From contig NZ_AJXT01000004.1 in the NCBI RefSeq assembly GCF_000264295.1, positions 186,001 through 250,000 of the forward strand: a stretch of 64,000 nucleotides of DNA, given 5' to 3'. Source of the stretch: Rhodanobacter spathiphylli B39 (GTDB lineage: Bacteria > Pseudomonadota > Gammaproteobacteria > Xanthomonadales > Rhodanobacteraceae). Under the pieces are notes generated by a model. It ran no database searches, was not told the DNA's origin, and saw nothing but the letters and a program-made list of their open reading frames with translations. This document shows positions 46,571 through 53,804 of the stretch, piece by piece. Position 1 is the stretch's first letter; every line of letters starts with the position of its first letter. The translations under genes were made by a program, and so were the position numbers.

Positions 46571-48655
46571 TTACGGGGCCGGCGCGCCGTCGGAGCGGCT
46601 GCGGTTCATCACGTGGGCCAGGGTGTTGATGTTGTCCACCAGACGGTCGCTGATCCGCGCCAGCAGGTCGGCGGCGACGCGGTCGTCGCTTTCCCGCACC
46701 GAGGCGACCAGGGCGCGCTGCATGGCGCGCAGGTCGGGCAGGGCGTCGGCCATGCGCTGTTCGCGCAGCGCGCTGGCCAGGGCTTGCAGATTGGCGGCCG
46801 CCTGTTCGACGAAGCGGCCCAGGGCAGTCTGGTCGGGCAGCGCGGAGAGATCGTCGAGGGTGGCCTCCAGCGTCATCGCGGTGCGCGCCAGCCGGTTGCC
46901 GTTGGCGAACAGGGCGCGTGCCAGCGCCAGCAGTTCCGGCGGCGTGGCCGGTTCAGTGCGCATGCGGTCGATCGAGGCCTGCGCGTTGGTGCGGGCGGTG
47001 CGCGCCGCGGTGCGCGTGTCGCGATGGGCGGCGCTCTGCGCGGGTTGCGCCAGCGCGTGCAGGTAGCTGGCGTAGGCATCCAGCATCACCGCCAGCGCAG
47101 CACGGGCGCGACCGCGCTCCCAGGTCGGCCACGCCACGTAGGCGAGCAAGGCCATGCCGCAACCCAGGGCGGTGTTGATCACCCGGTCCGACACCGCCAG
47201 TCCGGGATTGACGCCCTCGAACGACAGCAGGATCACCACGGTGCCGGTCAGCGTCGCCACCGCGATGCCGTAGTGGGCGCCGGCGAGATAGCGGAAGGCC
47301 ATGCACAGCACCGCCATCAGGGCCAGGTGCGCCCAGGGTTCGTCGGGCGTGATGTGCAGCAGTACCGTGGTCAGCACCAGGCCCAGCACGGTGCCGAGCA
47401 CGCGCAGCAGGCCGAAATTGAAGGTGGCGGCGAAGTCGGGCCGCAGCACGATCGCCGCGGTCATCGGCAGCCAGTAGCCGTGCGGCAACTGCAGCAGACG
47501 CGAGACCCACAAGGCGACGCTGAGGCAGACCGCCATCCGCACGGCATGCCGGAACGCCACCGAGCGCGGGGTGAGGCTGGCGCGCAAGGTGGCCAGGGCC
47601 GAGCTGCTGCGCAAGGCCTTCGGCAGGCGGGTTTCCGCCGCGCTGGCACGCAGCTCGCCGCGGCTGCCGGCCCAGTCGGCGTTGCGCACGGCGGCGGCCA
47701 GCTGGCCGGCCAGCGCGTGGATGTGCGCGGCCAGTCCGTGCAGCGTGCCACCGCCATCGAGCAGCGCCTGCTCGCTGGCGCGCAAGGTCTGCAGTGCACG
47801 ACCGGCCTGCTCGGGCGACTCGCCCTGTTCCAGCGCGGTGGCAATGGCCGCCAGCACCCGCGCGGCGTCGTCGCGGAACAGGCCGTGGATTGCCGGGTCC
47901 GCGTGCAGCTCGCTCATCGCGGTGAGTTCCAGCCGGATCCGCTCGGCCAGTTCCAGCAACACGCCGAAGGCCTCCATCGCGCGGCCATGGGCGCGGTGGC
48001 GACCCAGCAGGGTCTGCTGCAGCGTGGTCATCGCCTCGGTCAGCGCCGGCACCTCGGCGTCGTCGTGGTTCTGTTGCCGGGCCAGCGCGGCCAGACCGCT
48101 GTAGACATTGGCCAGTGCCAGACGCTCCGGCCAGTAGCGCTGCAGCGGCCACGCGGCCAGCGAAAACGAGGTCAGCAGCAGGCCACCGGCGAAGATCAGC
48201 GCGGCGCCGCCAAAGGCGTGTCCCAGCGAGCTCGGCGTGGAGGCGGTGATCACCAGCAGGATCATGCTGGTCATGCCGACCCGCGCGGTGTCGGTGCCGA
48301 ACACCACCAGCAGCCCGCCAAAGAAACCGCAGGCGGCCGTGGCGATCAGCATGGGCAGCAGCTGCCCGCCGATCAGGAAGCCGACCAGCGCGGCGAGCCC
48401 GGCTGCCAGCGACGCCAGCAGCAGCTGGCGCATGCGCTGGCGATATGGCCCCGGCTGGTCGGAGAACATCGTGTCCAGCGCACCGGCGGCCACGCCCAGG
48501 CCGATCTGCGGATAGCCGGTGGCCATGCCCACGGCCAGTGGCAGCACCACCGCCGCGGTATTGCGCACCACCACCCGCCACGGCACGTCCGGCCGCTTGA
48601 TGACGGTGAGGCTTTCGATCGCGTGGGCGCGTAGCGAATAACCGCTGGGGGGCAT
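46571..48655 (-). CDS. FUSC-family inner-membrane transporter
   Basis: A 694-residue protein with two sets of about five to six membrane helices (about 30-165 and 370-510) separated by a cytoplasmic helical domain, the layout of the YccS/AaeB fusaric-acid-resistance family. Such proteins export aromatic carboxylic acids. Its position directly upstream of ACMSD, same strand and 66 bases apart, would suit efflux of a kynurenine-pathway aromatic acid, but this is inferred from location only. No HlyD-type partner is adjacent. Confidence 0.82.
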   Translation of the reverse strand: MPPSGYSLRAHAIESLTVIKRPDVPWRVVVRNTAAVVLPLAVGMATGYPQIGLGVAAGALDTMFSDQPGPYRQRMRQLLLASLAAGLAALVGFLIGGQLLPMLIATAACGFFGGLLVVFGTDTARVGMTSMILLVITASTPSSLGHAFGGAALIFAGGLLLTSFSLAAWPLQRYWPERLALANVYSGLAALARQQNHDDAEVPALTEAMTTLQQTLLGRHRAHGRAMEAFGVLLELAERIRLELTAMSELHADPAIHGLFRDDAARVLAAIATALEQGESPEQAGRALQTLRASEQALLDGGGTLHGLAAHIHALAGQLAAAVRNADWAGSRGELRASAAETRLPKALRSSSALATLRASLTPRSVAFRHAVRMAVCLSVALWVSRLLQLPHGYWLPMTAAIVLRPDFAATFNFGLLRVLGTVLGLVLTTVLLHITPDEPWAHLALMAVLCMAFRYLAGAHYGIAVATLTGTVVILLSFEGVNPGLAVSDRVINTALGCGMALLAYVAWPTWERGRARAALAVMLDAYASYLHALAQPAQSAAHRDTRTAARTARTNAQASIDRMRTEPATPPELLALARALFANGNRLARTAMTLEATLDDLSALPDQTALGRFVEQAAANLQALASALREQRMADALPDLRAMQRALVASVRESDDRVAADLLARISDRLVDNINTLAHVMNRSRSDGAPAP

Positions 48656-48738
48656 GGATATCGGGTCGCGGTGACGTGGGAACGTTGATTCTGCACTACG
48701 CGGGCGCAGGTCGTGGCGCGCAGCCGCTCAGGGCCTGT

Positions 48739-48884
48739 GAAGAAAACCACGTCCTGTGGTTTTCTTCTATCGCGCGTCCGGTACATGCCCGGACGTGCTC
48801 ACGCGGATCAGTCACTGGCGTGCCCGATCCGCGGTCGGCCGTGCCTGGCCGACCTGAGAGGTTGAAAAACTCACAACCTCTCAG
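48739..48884. repeat. array of five adjacent perfect hairpins
   Basis: Five inverted repeats lie nearly end to end: 48739-48750/48756-48767 (12 bp), 48775-48781/48789-48795 (7 bp, 9 with a wobble), 48802-48809/48826-48833 (8 bp), 48833-48840/48847-48854 (8 bp) and 48854-48864/48874-48884 (11 bp). The last contains the stop codon of the gene to the right. None has a U-tract on either strand, so they are not simple terminators. They fill most of the 225-base gap before the FUSC gene. Confidence 0.85.
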
Positions 48885-49234
48885 TCGTCCGCCCCGGCGT
48901 CCGCCGGCATGCCGTCTTCGTCGAAAGCGCCCAGCCGCTCGCTGATGCGTGGATCGTTGCGGTAGCGTTTGCGCAGTGTCTTGAGGTCGCGCGGCAATGC
49001 GTTGCAGCGCAACTCGTCCATCCGGCGATTGACCGCGACATCGCGCGCGGAGCCGTCACCGCCGAATTCGCCTGCGAAATGCAGGCAGTTTTCGCTGCGT
49101 GCGATGAACTTCGTCACCGGTCGGGGCCAGTCCGCGTCGCCCGCCCGGGCGGGCAACGCGGAAGCCGCCTGGATGACCAGCGCGGCGAACAGCAGGGCCA
49201 ACCTGCTGCCTCGCCCGCGCCGGTTCGCCTGCAT
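48881..49234 (-). CDS. small exported hypothetical protein
   Basis: A 117-residue protein with a probable signal peptide (basic MQANRRGRGSR, hydrophobic core LALLFAALVIQAASA, cleavage near PARA). The mature part is charged with two cysteines (SENCLHF and LRCNALP) and an acidic end. No family recognised. Start 49234 chosen for the signal peptide; an upstream Met 17 codons earlier would overlap efpL. It follows the EfpL gene by 8 bases and is probably co-transcribed with it. Confidence 0.6.
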   Translation of the reverse strand: MQANRRGRGSRLALLFAALVIQAASALPARAGDADWPRPVTKFIARSENCLHFAGEFGGDGSARDVAVNRRMDELRCNALPRDLKTLRKRYRNDPRISERLGAFDEDGMPADAGADD

Positions 49235-49242
49235 CAGCGGCC

Positions 49243-49806
49243 TCAGGCGCGCCCGGCGAACTCGCCGGTGAGCGTGTTCACCCATACCTTCTCGTCGTTG
49301 CTGATGTACTCGGGCACCTGCACCTCGATGCCGGTGTTGAGCTTCGCCGGCTTGTTGCGCTTGGTGGCGCTGGAGCCCTTCATTTCCGGAGCCGTGTCGA
49401 CCACGGTCAGCACGATGCTGGTGGGCACCTGCAGGCCGACCGGCGCGTCGTCGATCAGCTGCACGTAATAGCCTTCGGTGTCCTCGACGACGTAGCCGGC
49501 GTTGTCGCCGACCAGTTCGGGCGAGAGCAGGTACTGGGTGTAATCCTCCGCGTCCATGAAGACGAACGCGTCGCCATCCATGTAGGAGAAGTTCGCCGCG
49601 CGGCGAACCAGGTCCATCTCGCGCAACTCGTCATCGGCGCGCAGGCTGAGGTCGAACTTGCGTGCGCCGGGGATCGAATACAGGGTGAAGCGGAAGGTGA
49701 CGTTGCCGCCACGCGCGCTGGGCGAGCTGCGCTCGATGTCACGCACCTGGTAGACGGTGCCGTCATGCTCGACCACGTTGCCTTTCTTGACGTCGGAAGC
49801 TTTCAT
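49243..49806 (-). CDS. efpL: elongation factor P-like protein EfpL (YeiP)
   Basis: A 187-residue EF-P paralogue of the YeiP/EfpL type. Arg32 (SPSARGGN) replaces the modifiable lysine of EF-P, as in E. coli YeiP (SPTARG), so the protein works without beta-lysylation. The family blocks [20 protein letters not shown] and [20 protein letters not shown] are present. EfpL helps ribosomes through proline-containing and other difficult motifs. Start 49806 follows [16 protein letters not shown]; the open frame upstream is not coding. Confidence 0.93.
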   Translation of the reverse strand: MKASDVKKGNVVEHDGTVYQVRDIERSSPSARGGNVTFRFTLYSIPGARKFDLSLRADDELREMDLVRRAANFSYMDGDAFVFMDAEDYTQYLLSPELVGDNAGYVVEDTEGYYVQLIDDAPVGLQVPTSIVLTVVDTAPEMKGSSATKRNKPAKLNTGIEVQVPEYISNDEKVWVNTLTGEFAGRA

Positions 49807-49910
49807 AAATTCACAAGGGCGTTGAAGTGAGGTCAGGGAGGGAGACAGGGCGAAAGGAGGGTCGCGCTGACAATGATGTTTCAGATGGACTGGGCAATTT
49901 GCCCAGAGCT

Positions 49911-49941
49911 CGTGAAGATGATCCCTCCTGTTTTCTTCACG
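49911..49941 (-). terminator. hairpin after the toxin-partner gene
   Basis: CGTGAAGA (49911-49918) and TCTTCACG (49934-49941) form an 8-bp stem 12 bases past the stop of the small partner gene, on the minus strand. The loop is AAAACAGGAGGGATCA in that sense. There is no U-tract, so termination is uncertain. The 146-base gap to efpL also holds the palindrome CTGGGCAATTTGCCCAG (49890-49906). Confidence 0.4.
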
Positions 49942-49952
49942 ACTATTCGTTT

Positions 49953-50165
49953 TCAACCTAGAATAAGTTGGTACTCTTCCTTTGCAGCAATCTTGAGTGA
50001 CTGCAAGATCCCTTGCAAATCCTGGATTTTCTCGTCGTATTTCAACTGTTGATCTTCGTCAGTGGACATGGCCGAGAGCTTCTCGAGTCGACTTTCGTAG
50101 TGCTTGAGCGCTTCCCAGAGCAAATGATATTCGCTGACGATGGGATGGAATCCTTTAGCCGACAT
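49953..50165 (-). CDS. small helical protein, candidate antitoxin or immunity partner
   Basis: A 70-residue, mostly helical protein with heptad-like charged segments (residues 12-65, [18 protein letters not shown] to [15 protein letters not shown]). No family recognised. Start 50165 was chosen because GGGAG lies 8 bases upstream; an ATG at 50216 would give a 17-residue extension with no ribosome-binding site. Its start lies 11 bases inside the end of the Tse2-like gene, so the two are translationally coupled. Size, order and shared low GC fit a neutralising partner; this is inference. Confidence 0.6.
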   Translation of the reverse strand: MSAKGFHPIVSEYHLLWEALKHYESRLEKLSAMSTDEDQQLKYDEKIQDLQGILQSLKIAAKEEYQLILG

Positions 50166-50577
50166 TCGAAATACTCCCGGAGGCGAGCAACTGAACGCGA
50201 GTTCTGTCCAGTCCAAGCTCTTCGAGTGCCCCCAGATACTTTTTCAGCGGCATATTATTTGCGGGGGCGATCATGTAATGGCCTTCATGGCCGGGGCGTT
50301 TATCTTTGACCAACTTGAGCTCGGAAGGAATTTGTGCTCCTTTCTTGATGCGCCATATCTTCTTGCCAGGCTTCCTCATGATCGGCGTCAAATGATCAAA
50401 TGCTGAAAAACCATTGCCATTGGCTTGAACGGTCTCGATGCCATCCTGTTTGATGATAACTATATCGGTGCGTGCCCGATCTTCCGTAAACGCCGGCCAT
50501 GTACCGTTTCCCATTCGGTAAAGGTCTTTTGTGAATTCGGCTACATCCAAAATGTAGATGTCTTCTGGACTGATCAT
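50155..50577 (-). CDS. Tse2-like ADP-ribosyltransferase toxin
   Basis: A 140-residue protein whose C-terminal two thirds resembles the type VI effector Tse2 of Pseudomonas aeruginosa: FSAFDHL (57-63), WRIKKGAQIPSELKL (75-89), HYMIAPANNMP (100-110) and KKYLGALEEL (112-121) align in order with the Tse2 core (T/S-x-FD, I-x-x-G-x-x-IP-x-x-LK, HYTIMPA-x-PM). Tse2 has an ADP-ribosyltransferase-like fold and is toxic in the cytoplasm. AAGGAG precedes the ATG by 6 bases. Hand-counted 60-base samples across the pair are 45-55% GC, well below the flanks, indicating transfer. No secretion genes are nearby. Confidence 0.7.
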   Translation of the reverse strand: MISPEDIYILDVAEFTKDLYRMGNGTWPAFTEDRARTDIVIIKQDGIETVQANGNGFSAFDHLTPIMRKPGKKIWRIKKGAQIPSELKLVKDKRPGHEGHYMIAPANNMPLKKYLGALEELGLDRTRVQLLASGSISNVG

Positions 50578-50625
50578 TTCGCTTCTCCTTGTCGCAGTGA
50601 CTTGCTGCCTGACCGGGTCGATATC

Positions 50626-51393
50626 TTACTTCGCTGCCAAGCGCACTGCGCCGTCCAGCCGGATCGTCTCGCCGTTGATGTAGCGATTGCCCAGGATGAA
50701 GGCGACGGTGCTGGCGTATTCGTTGGGCTGGCCCAGGCGCGGGGGGAACGGGATCGAGGCGGACAGCGACTGCTGCACGGACTCGGGCATGCCGTCGACC
50801 ATCGGCGTCCAGAAGATGCCCGGGGCGATCGTCGCCACGCGGATGCCGAAGCGGGCCAGTTCGCGCGCCATCGGCAGGGTCATGCCGACCACGCCGCCTT
50901 TCGATGCCGAGTAGGCGGCCTGGCCGATCTGGCCTTCGTAGGCGGCGACGGAAGCGGTGTTGATGATCACGCCGCGCTCGCCGTCTTCGCCCGCTTCGTT
51001 GTTCTGCATCAGCGCGGCGCCGGCCTTGGCCACGTTGAAGCTGCCGACCAGGTTCACCATCACCGTGCCGGAGAAGGTGGCCAGCGGCATCGCGCCTTCC
51101 TTGCCCAGCACGCGGCCGGCGCCCAGGATGCCGGCGCAGTTGATCACCACGTTGAGGCCGCCCATCGCGTGATGCGCGGCGGCCACGTTGGTGGCCACGC
51201 CGTCCTCGGAGGTGACGTCGGTGCGGAAGAAGCGGGCGGTGGCTCCCAGTTCCTTCGCCGCGGCGTGGCCCTTGTCCTCGTTGACGTCGAACAGCGCCAC
51301 CTGGCCGCCATGGGCCACCAAATGCTGCGCTACCGCGTTGCCGAGGCCGGAAGCCCCGCCGGTGATGATTGCCTTGACCTGATCGAGCTGCAT
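50626..51393 (-). CDS. type II 3-hydroxyacyl-CoA dehydrogenase-like SDR
   Basis: A 255-residue short-chain dehydrogenase with the full active site: TGGASGLG cofactor motif, NCAG, Ser in NTASVAAYEG and YSASK. It closely resembles HSD17B10/type II 3-hydroxyacyl-CoA dehydrogenases (GVIINTASVAAYEGQIGQAAYSASKGG), which oxidise 3-hydroxyacyl-CoAs in beta-oxidation and isoleucine breakdown. It lies 48 bases upstream of the toxin gene on the same strand, so read-through into the toxin pair is possible. Confidence 0.88.
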   Translation of the reverse strand: MQLDQVKAIITGGASGLGNAVAQHLVAHGGQVALFDVNEDKGHAAAKELGATARFFRTDVTSEDGVATNVAAAHHAMGGLNVVINCAGILGAGRVLGKEGAMPLATFSGTVMVNLVGSFNVAKAGAALMQNNEAGEDGERGVIINTASVAAYEGQIGQAAYSASKGGVVGMTLPMARELARFGIRVATIAPGIFWTPMVDGMPESVQQSLSASIPFPPRLGQPNEYASTVAFILGNRYINGETIRLDGAVRLAAK

Positions 51394-51594
51394 GGGAAAT
51401 CCTTGCTACCGGTGCCGAAAAACCACCATGGTAGCCGACCGGCGCCTGCGACTGCAGGCTGAACATCAAAGCCTGTCGCGACAGGGGATTCACGCGGCGT
51501 TGGGGTGATTCCGGCCATGTTGGCGTCGAACCGCCAGGCAGGTCTTTCCGTAGTCGTCACGACGGTTCCTTCCAACCAACGCAAGGGCGCAACC

Positions 51595-51975
51595 ATGAAC
51601 ATGAAAAAGCTGCTGAGTCTTTCTGTGGCATGTGGCGTGGGGCTGATGCTGGCCAGCGGCTCCGTGCTGGCACAGGATCACGGCCGGGGTCACGGCCATG
51701 GCCACGATCGCGACCGACATGGCTACAACGACCATCGCGGCCATGATCACGGTCATTACTCGAACTGGCGCGACCGCGGCCGCCACGAAGGCTGGTACCG
51801 ACGCGGTGGCTACCTGCCGGTGGAATACCGCACCCGTTACGTGGTGACCGACTGGCGTCACGACCGTCTGCGTCCGCCGCCCCGCGGCTACCACTGGGTG
51901 CGCAGCGACAACGGTGACTTCCTGCTGGTGGCGATCGCCACCGGAGCGATCGTCGACCTGCTGCTCAACCAGTAA
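51595..51975 (+). CDS. RcnB-family histidine-rich periplasmic protein
   Basis: A 126-residue exported protein. Signal peptide MNMKKLLSLSVACGVGLMLA, cleavage near VLA/QDHG. A stretch rich in His, Asp, Gly and Arg (about 28-60) precedes the RcnB core (YRRGGYLPVEYRTRYVVTDW, then YHWVRSDNGDFLLVAIATGAI). RcnB proteins affect nickel/cobalt handling in E. coli; the His-rich part suits metal binding. AAGGG precedes ATG 51595. Confidence 0.85.
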   Translation: MNMKKLLSLSVACGVGLMLASGSVLAQDHGRGHGHGHDRDRHGYNDHRGHDHGHYSNWRDRGRHEGWYRRGGYLPVEYRTRYVVTDWRHDRLRPPPRGYHWVRSDNGDFLLVAIATGAIVDLLLNQ

Positions 51976-52000
51976 GCGCCGGTCCGGCGATGACGGATGA

Positions 52001-52033
52001 AGGCGTGCCCGCCACGGCGGGCACGCCTTTTTC
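52001..52033 (+). terminator. terminator after the RcnB-like gene
   Basis: AGGCGTGCCCGCC (52001-52013) pairs with GGCGGGCACGCCT (52016-52028), followed by TTTT. With the innermost pairs open the loop is about four bases. It starts 25 bases past the stop. Confidence 0.9.
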
Positions 52034-52045
52034 ATCGCGTTGGCC

Positions 52046-52120
52046 GTAGGGCGGGCACCGCCCGCCGCTCTTCCTCACGACGTCGACGTGCCAGAGCCGG
52101 CGGGCAGTGCCCGCCCTACG
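52046..52120. repeat. GTAGGGCGGGC inverted repeat
   Basis: GTAGGGCGGGCACCGCCCGCCG (52046-52067) and its inverted partner CGGCGGGCAGTGCCCGCCCT (with ACG to 52121) flank a ~30-base centre. Each arm is itself palindromic. The right arm contains the stop codon of the adjacent acetyltransferase gene (52116-52118). This is a familiar Xanthomonadales intergenic repeat. Confidence 0.8.
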
Positions 52121-52694
52121 CGCTTTGGCCCCGGTCTTCCAGCAGCGAATGCAATGGCGCCGGCGGAAGCCGGGGAAACGGCGTGACGGCGATGGGCGGA
52201 TTCGCCGCAGGCTGCAGTTCCTTCTGCCACACGCCCACGTCCCACCATTGCCCCAGCTTGTAACCGCACTGGCGCCACACGCCGGCGGCAGTGAAACCCA
52301 TCGCCTCGTGCATCGCCACGCTGACCGTGCCGGGCAGGGTGATCACGCCCACGGCCTGGGTGATGCCCTGCAGGCGCATCACGTCCAGCAGCACGCCGTA
52401 GAGCTTGCGGGCGATGCCGCGGCGATGCGCGTCGGCGCGCACGTAGATCGAGGTTTCGGCCATCCAGTCGTAGGCGGCGCGTTCGCGGAAGCGCCCGGCA
52501 TAGGCATAGGCCAGGACCTCGCCGGCCTCCTCCCACACCAGCCACGGGTAGTGCTGCAGGCGCGTGCGCAGGCGTTCGCGCATCGCGTCCACGCCGGGCA
52601 GTGCGGTCTCGAAGGTGGCCACGCCGTCGCTGACCGACGGCGCGTAGATGGCATGGATGGCGGCGGCGTCGTCGTCGCGGGCGGTGCGGATCAT
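52116..52694 (-). CDS. GNAT N-acetyltransferase, phosphinothricin-acetyltransferase type
   Basis: A 192-residue GNAT protein. The acetyl-CoA loop reads RRGIARKLY and the family blocks TSIYVRADAHRRGIA, LPGTVSVAMHEAMGFTAAGVW and GQWWDVGVWQKEL match the Pat/Bar-like (methionine sulfoximine) group. Its natural substrate is probably a free amino acid analogue. The last residues are encoded by the GTAGGGCGGGC repeat. Confidence 0.85.
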   Translation of the reverse strand: MIRTARDDDAAAIHAIYAPSVSDGVATFETALPGVDAMRERLRTRLQHYPWLVWEEAGEVLAYAYAGRFRERAAYDWMAETSIYVRADAHRRGIARKLYGVLLDVMRLQGITQAVGVITLPGTVSVAMHEAMGFTAAGVWRQCGYKLGQWWDVGVWQKELQPAANPPIAVTPFPRLPPAPLHSLLEDRGQSA

Positions 52695-52704
52695 CGGGCG
52701 GCCT

Positions 52705-53307
52705 TCAGCATTTCTCGTACTTCCAGTTGCGCTTCCTGCCTTCGGCCAGCCACTCCAGGGTGGTGGCGAGGCGTTTCTGGCGGGTGGCTTCGGTCTTCGC
52801 CTCGGTGATCCAGTCGACGTACTCGCGCTGCGCGCCGGGGCCGAAGCCTTCCCAGGTCTTGCGCGCGGCGGCGTGCTGCTTCCGGGCGAGCGCCGCGGCC
52901 AGTTCGTCCGGCGGGGTCGGTGCGGGTTTCGCAGCGGCCTTCGGACGGGCCTTCTTCACGCCCGCTTCGTTCAAGGCCATCGCCTTTTTCAGGTACGTGG
53001 CCAGTTGCTTGTCTGCCGGCAGATCCTTCGGCGTCGCGAGCTTGCCGAACTGCCCCATGCCGTCCTCGTCGCTGCCACCGGTCACTTCCTTCGACAGCCA
53101 GAAACCGAAGCTGCAGTGCTGCTTGAACGCGGCCATCATGCACATCGGCGCGGCCTTGTAGCTGAAGAACGGCATGCTCCACTTGATGCCTTCCTCCACC
53201 TCGGGGCAGGCGGCGTGCACGCGTTTGCGCAGGTGCTCGAGAATCGGTCGGGCGAACTCGGCGGATTTCGCGATATAGGCATCGATGCGCGGATCGTGGT
53301 TCGACAT
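52705..53307 (-). CDS. DUF1801 / YdeI (OmdA) domain protein
   Basis: A 200-residue two-domain protein. The N-terminal half (IKWSMPFFSYKAAPMCMMAAF) is a DUF1801/YdhG-like domain; the C-terminal half (PDELAAALARKQHAAARKTWEGF, then REYVDWITEAKTEATRQKR) is the YdeI/OmpD-associated helical domain. Function is unknown. It lies between two GNAT genes on the same strand with short gaps (10 and 8 bases). Confidence 0.8.
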   Translation of the reverse strand: MSNHDPRIDAYIAKSAEFARPILEHLRKRVHAACPEVEEGIKWSMPFFSYKAAPMCMMAAFKQHCSFGFWLSKEVTGGSDEDGMGQFGKLATPKDLPADKQLATYLKKAMALNEAGVKKARPKAAAKPAPTPPDELAAALARKQHAAARKTWEGFGPGAQREYVDWITEAKTEATRQKRLATTLEWLAEGRKRNWKYEKC

Positions 53308-53315
53308 GGCCCACC

Positions 53316-53804
53316 TCACAGGTCGCGGATGAAGAAGCGGTCGCAACTGAAATGCCCGGTGCCGCCCATCGGCGCGCACAGCGCGGTGAAGCCGCTGCGC
53401 TTGTACAGAGCCTGCGCCGCGTCCATCCCGGTCAGCGTCTCCAGGTAGCAGCGGCGAAAGCCGTGCGTGCGGGCCGCGTCGAGGCAGCGCTCCATCATCG
53501 CCGTGCCGGCGCCGATGCCGCGCGCGGCGGGCAGGAAGTACATCTTGCGCAGTTCGCACACATCCGGCTCGGCGTTCTGCAGGGGCGCCACGCCGCCACC
53601 GCCGATCACCGTGCCGTCGCGCTCGACCACGAAGTAGCTGCTGCGCGGTTGGGCGTAGGACTCGTGCATCGTGTCGACTTCGGCGTCGTGGATCGCGAAG
53701 CCGGGGCCGTCGGCGCCGAACTCGGGCATCACGGCGCGGATGATCGCGGCCATCGCCGCGTTGTCGGTTGGTGCGATGGGGCGGATCAGGAATGCGTCAG
53801 TCAT
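53316..53804 (-). CDS. GNAT family N-acetyltransferase
   Basis: A 162-residue acetyltransferase with the acetyl-CoA binding signature ARGIGAGTAMMERCLD and the preceding CELRKMYFLPAARG strand. The substrate is unknown. Its start overlaps the stop of the periplasmic amidohydrolase gene by 4 bases. Confidence 0.85.
   Translation of the reverse strand: MTDAFLIRPIAPTDNAAMAAIIRAVMPEFGADGPGFAIHDAEVDTMHESYAQPRSSYFVVERDGTVIGGGGVAPLQNAEPDVCELRKMYFLPAARGIGAGTAMMERCLDAARTHGFRRCYLETLTGMDAAQALYKRSGFTALCAPMGGTGHFSCDRFFIRDL

Noticed and set aside
45509-48634. Very long open frame (over 1000 codons) on the plus strand
   Set aside because: It is antisense to ACMSD and the FUSC transporter, both with clear family motifs; its translation is low-complexity Arg, Gln, Gly and His-rich with no domain, as expected for the shadow frame of GC-rich genes.
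50166-50216. 17-residue longer form of the toxin partner
   Set aside because: No ribosome-binding site precedes that ATG and the extension lies wholly inside the toxin gene; the ATG at 50165 has GGGAG at good spacing.
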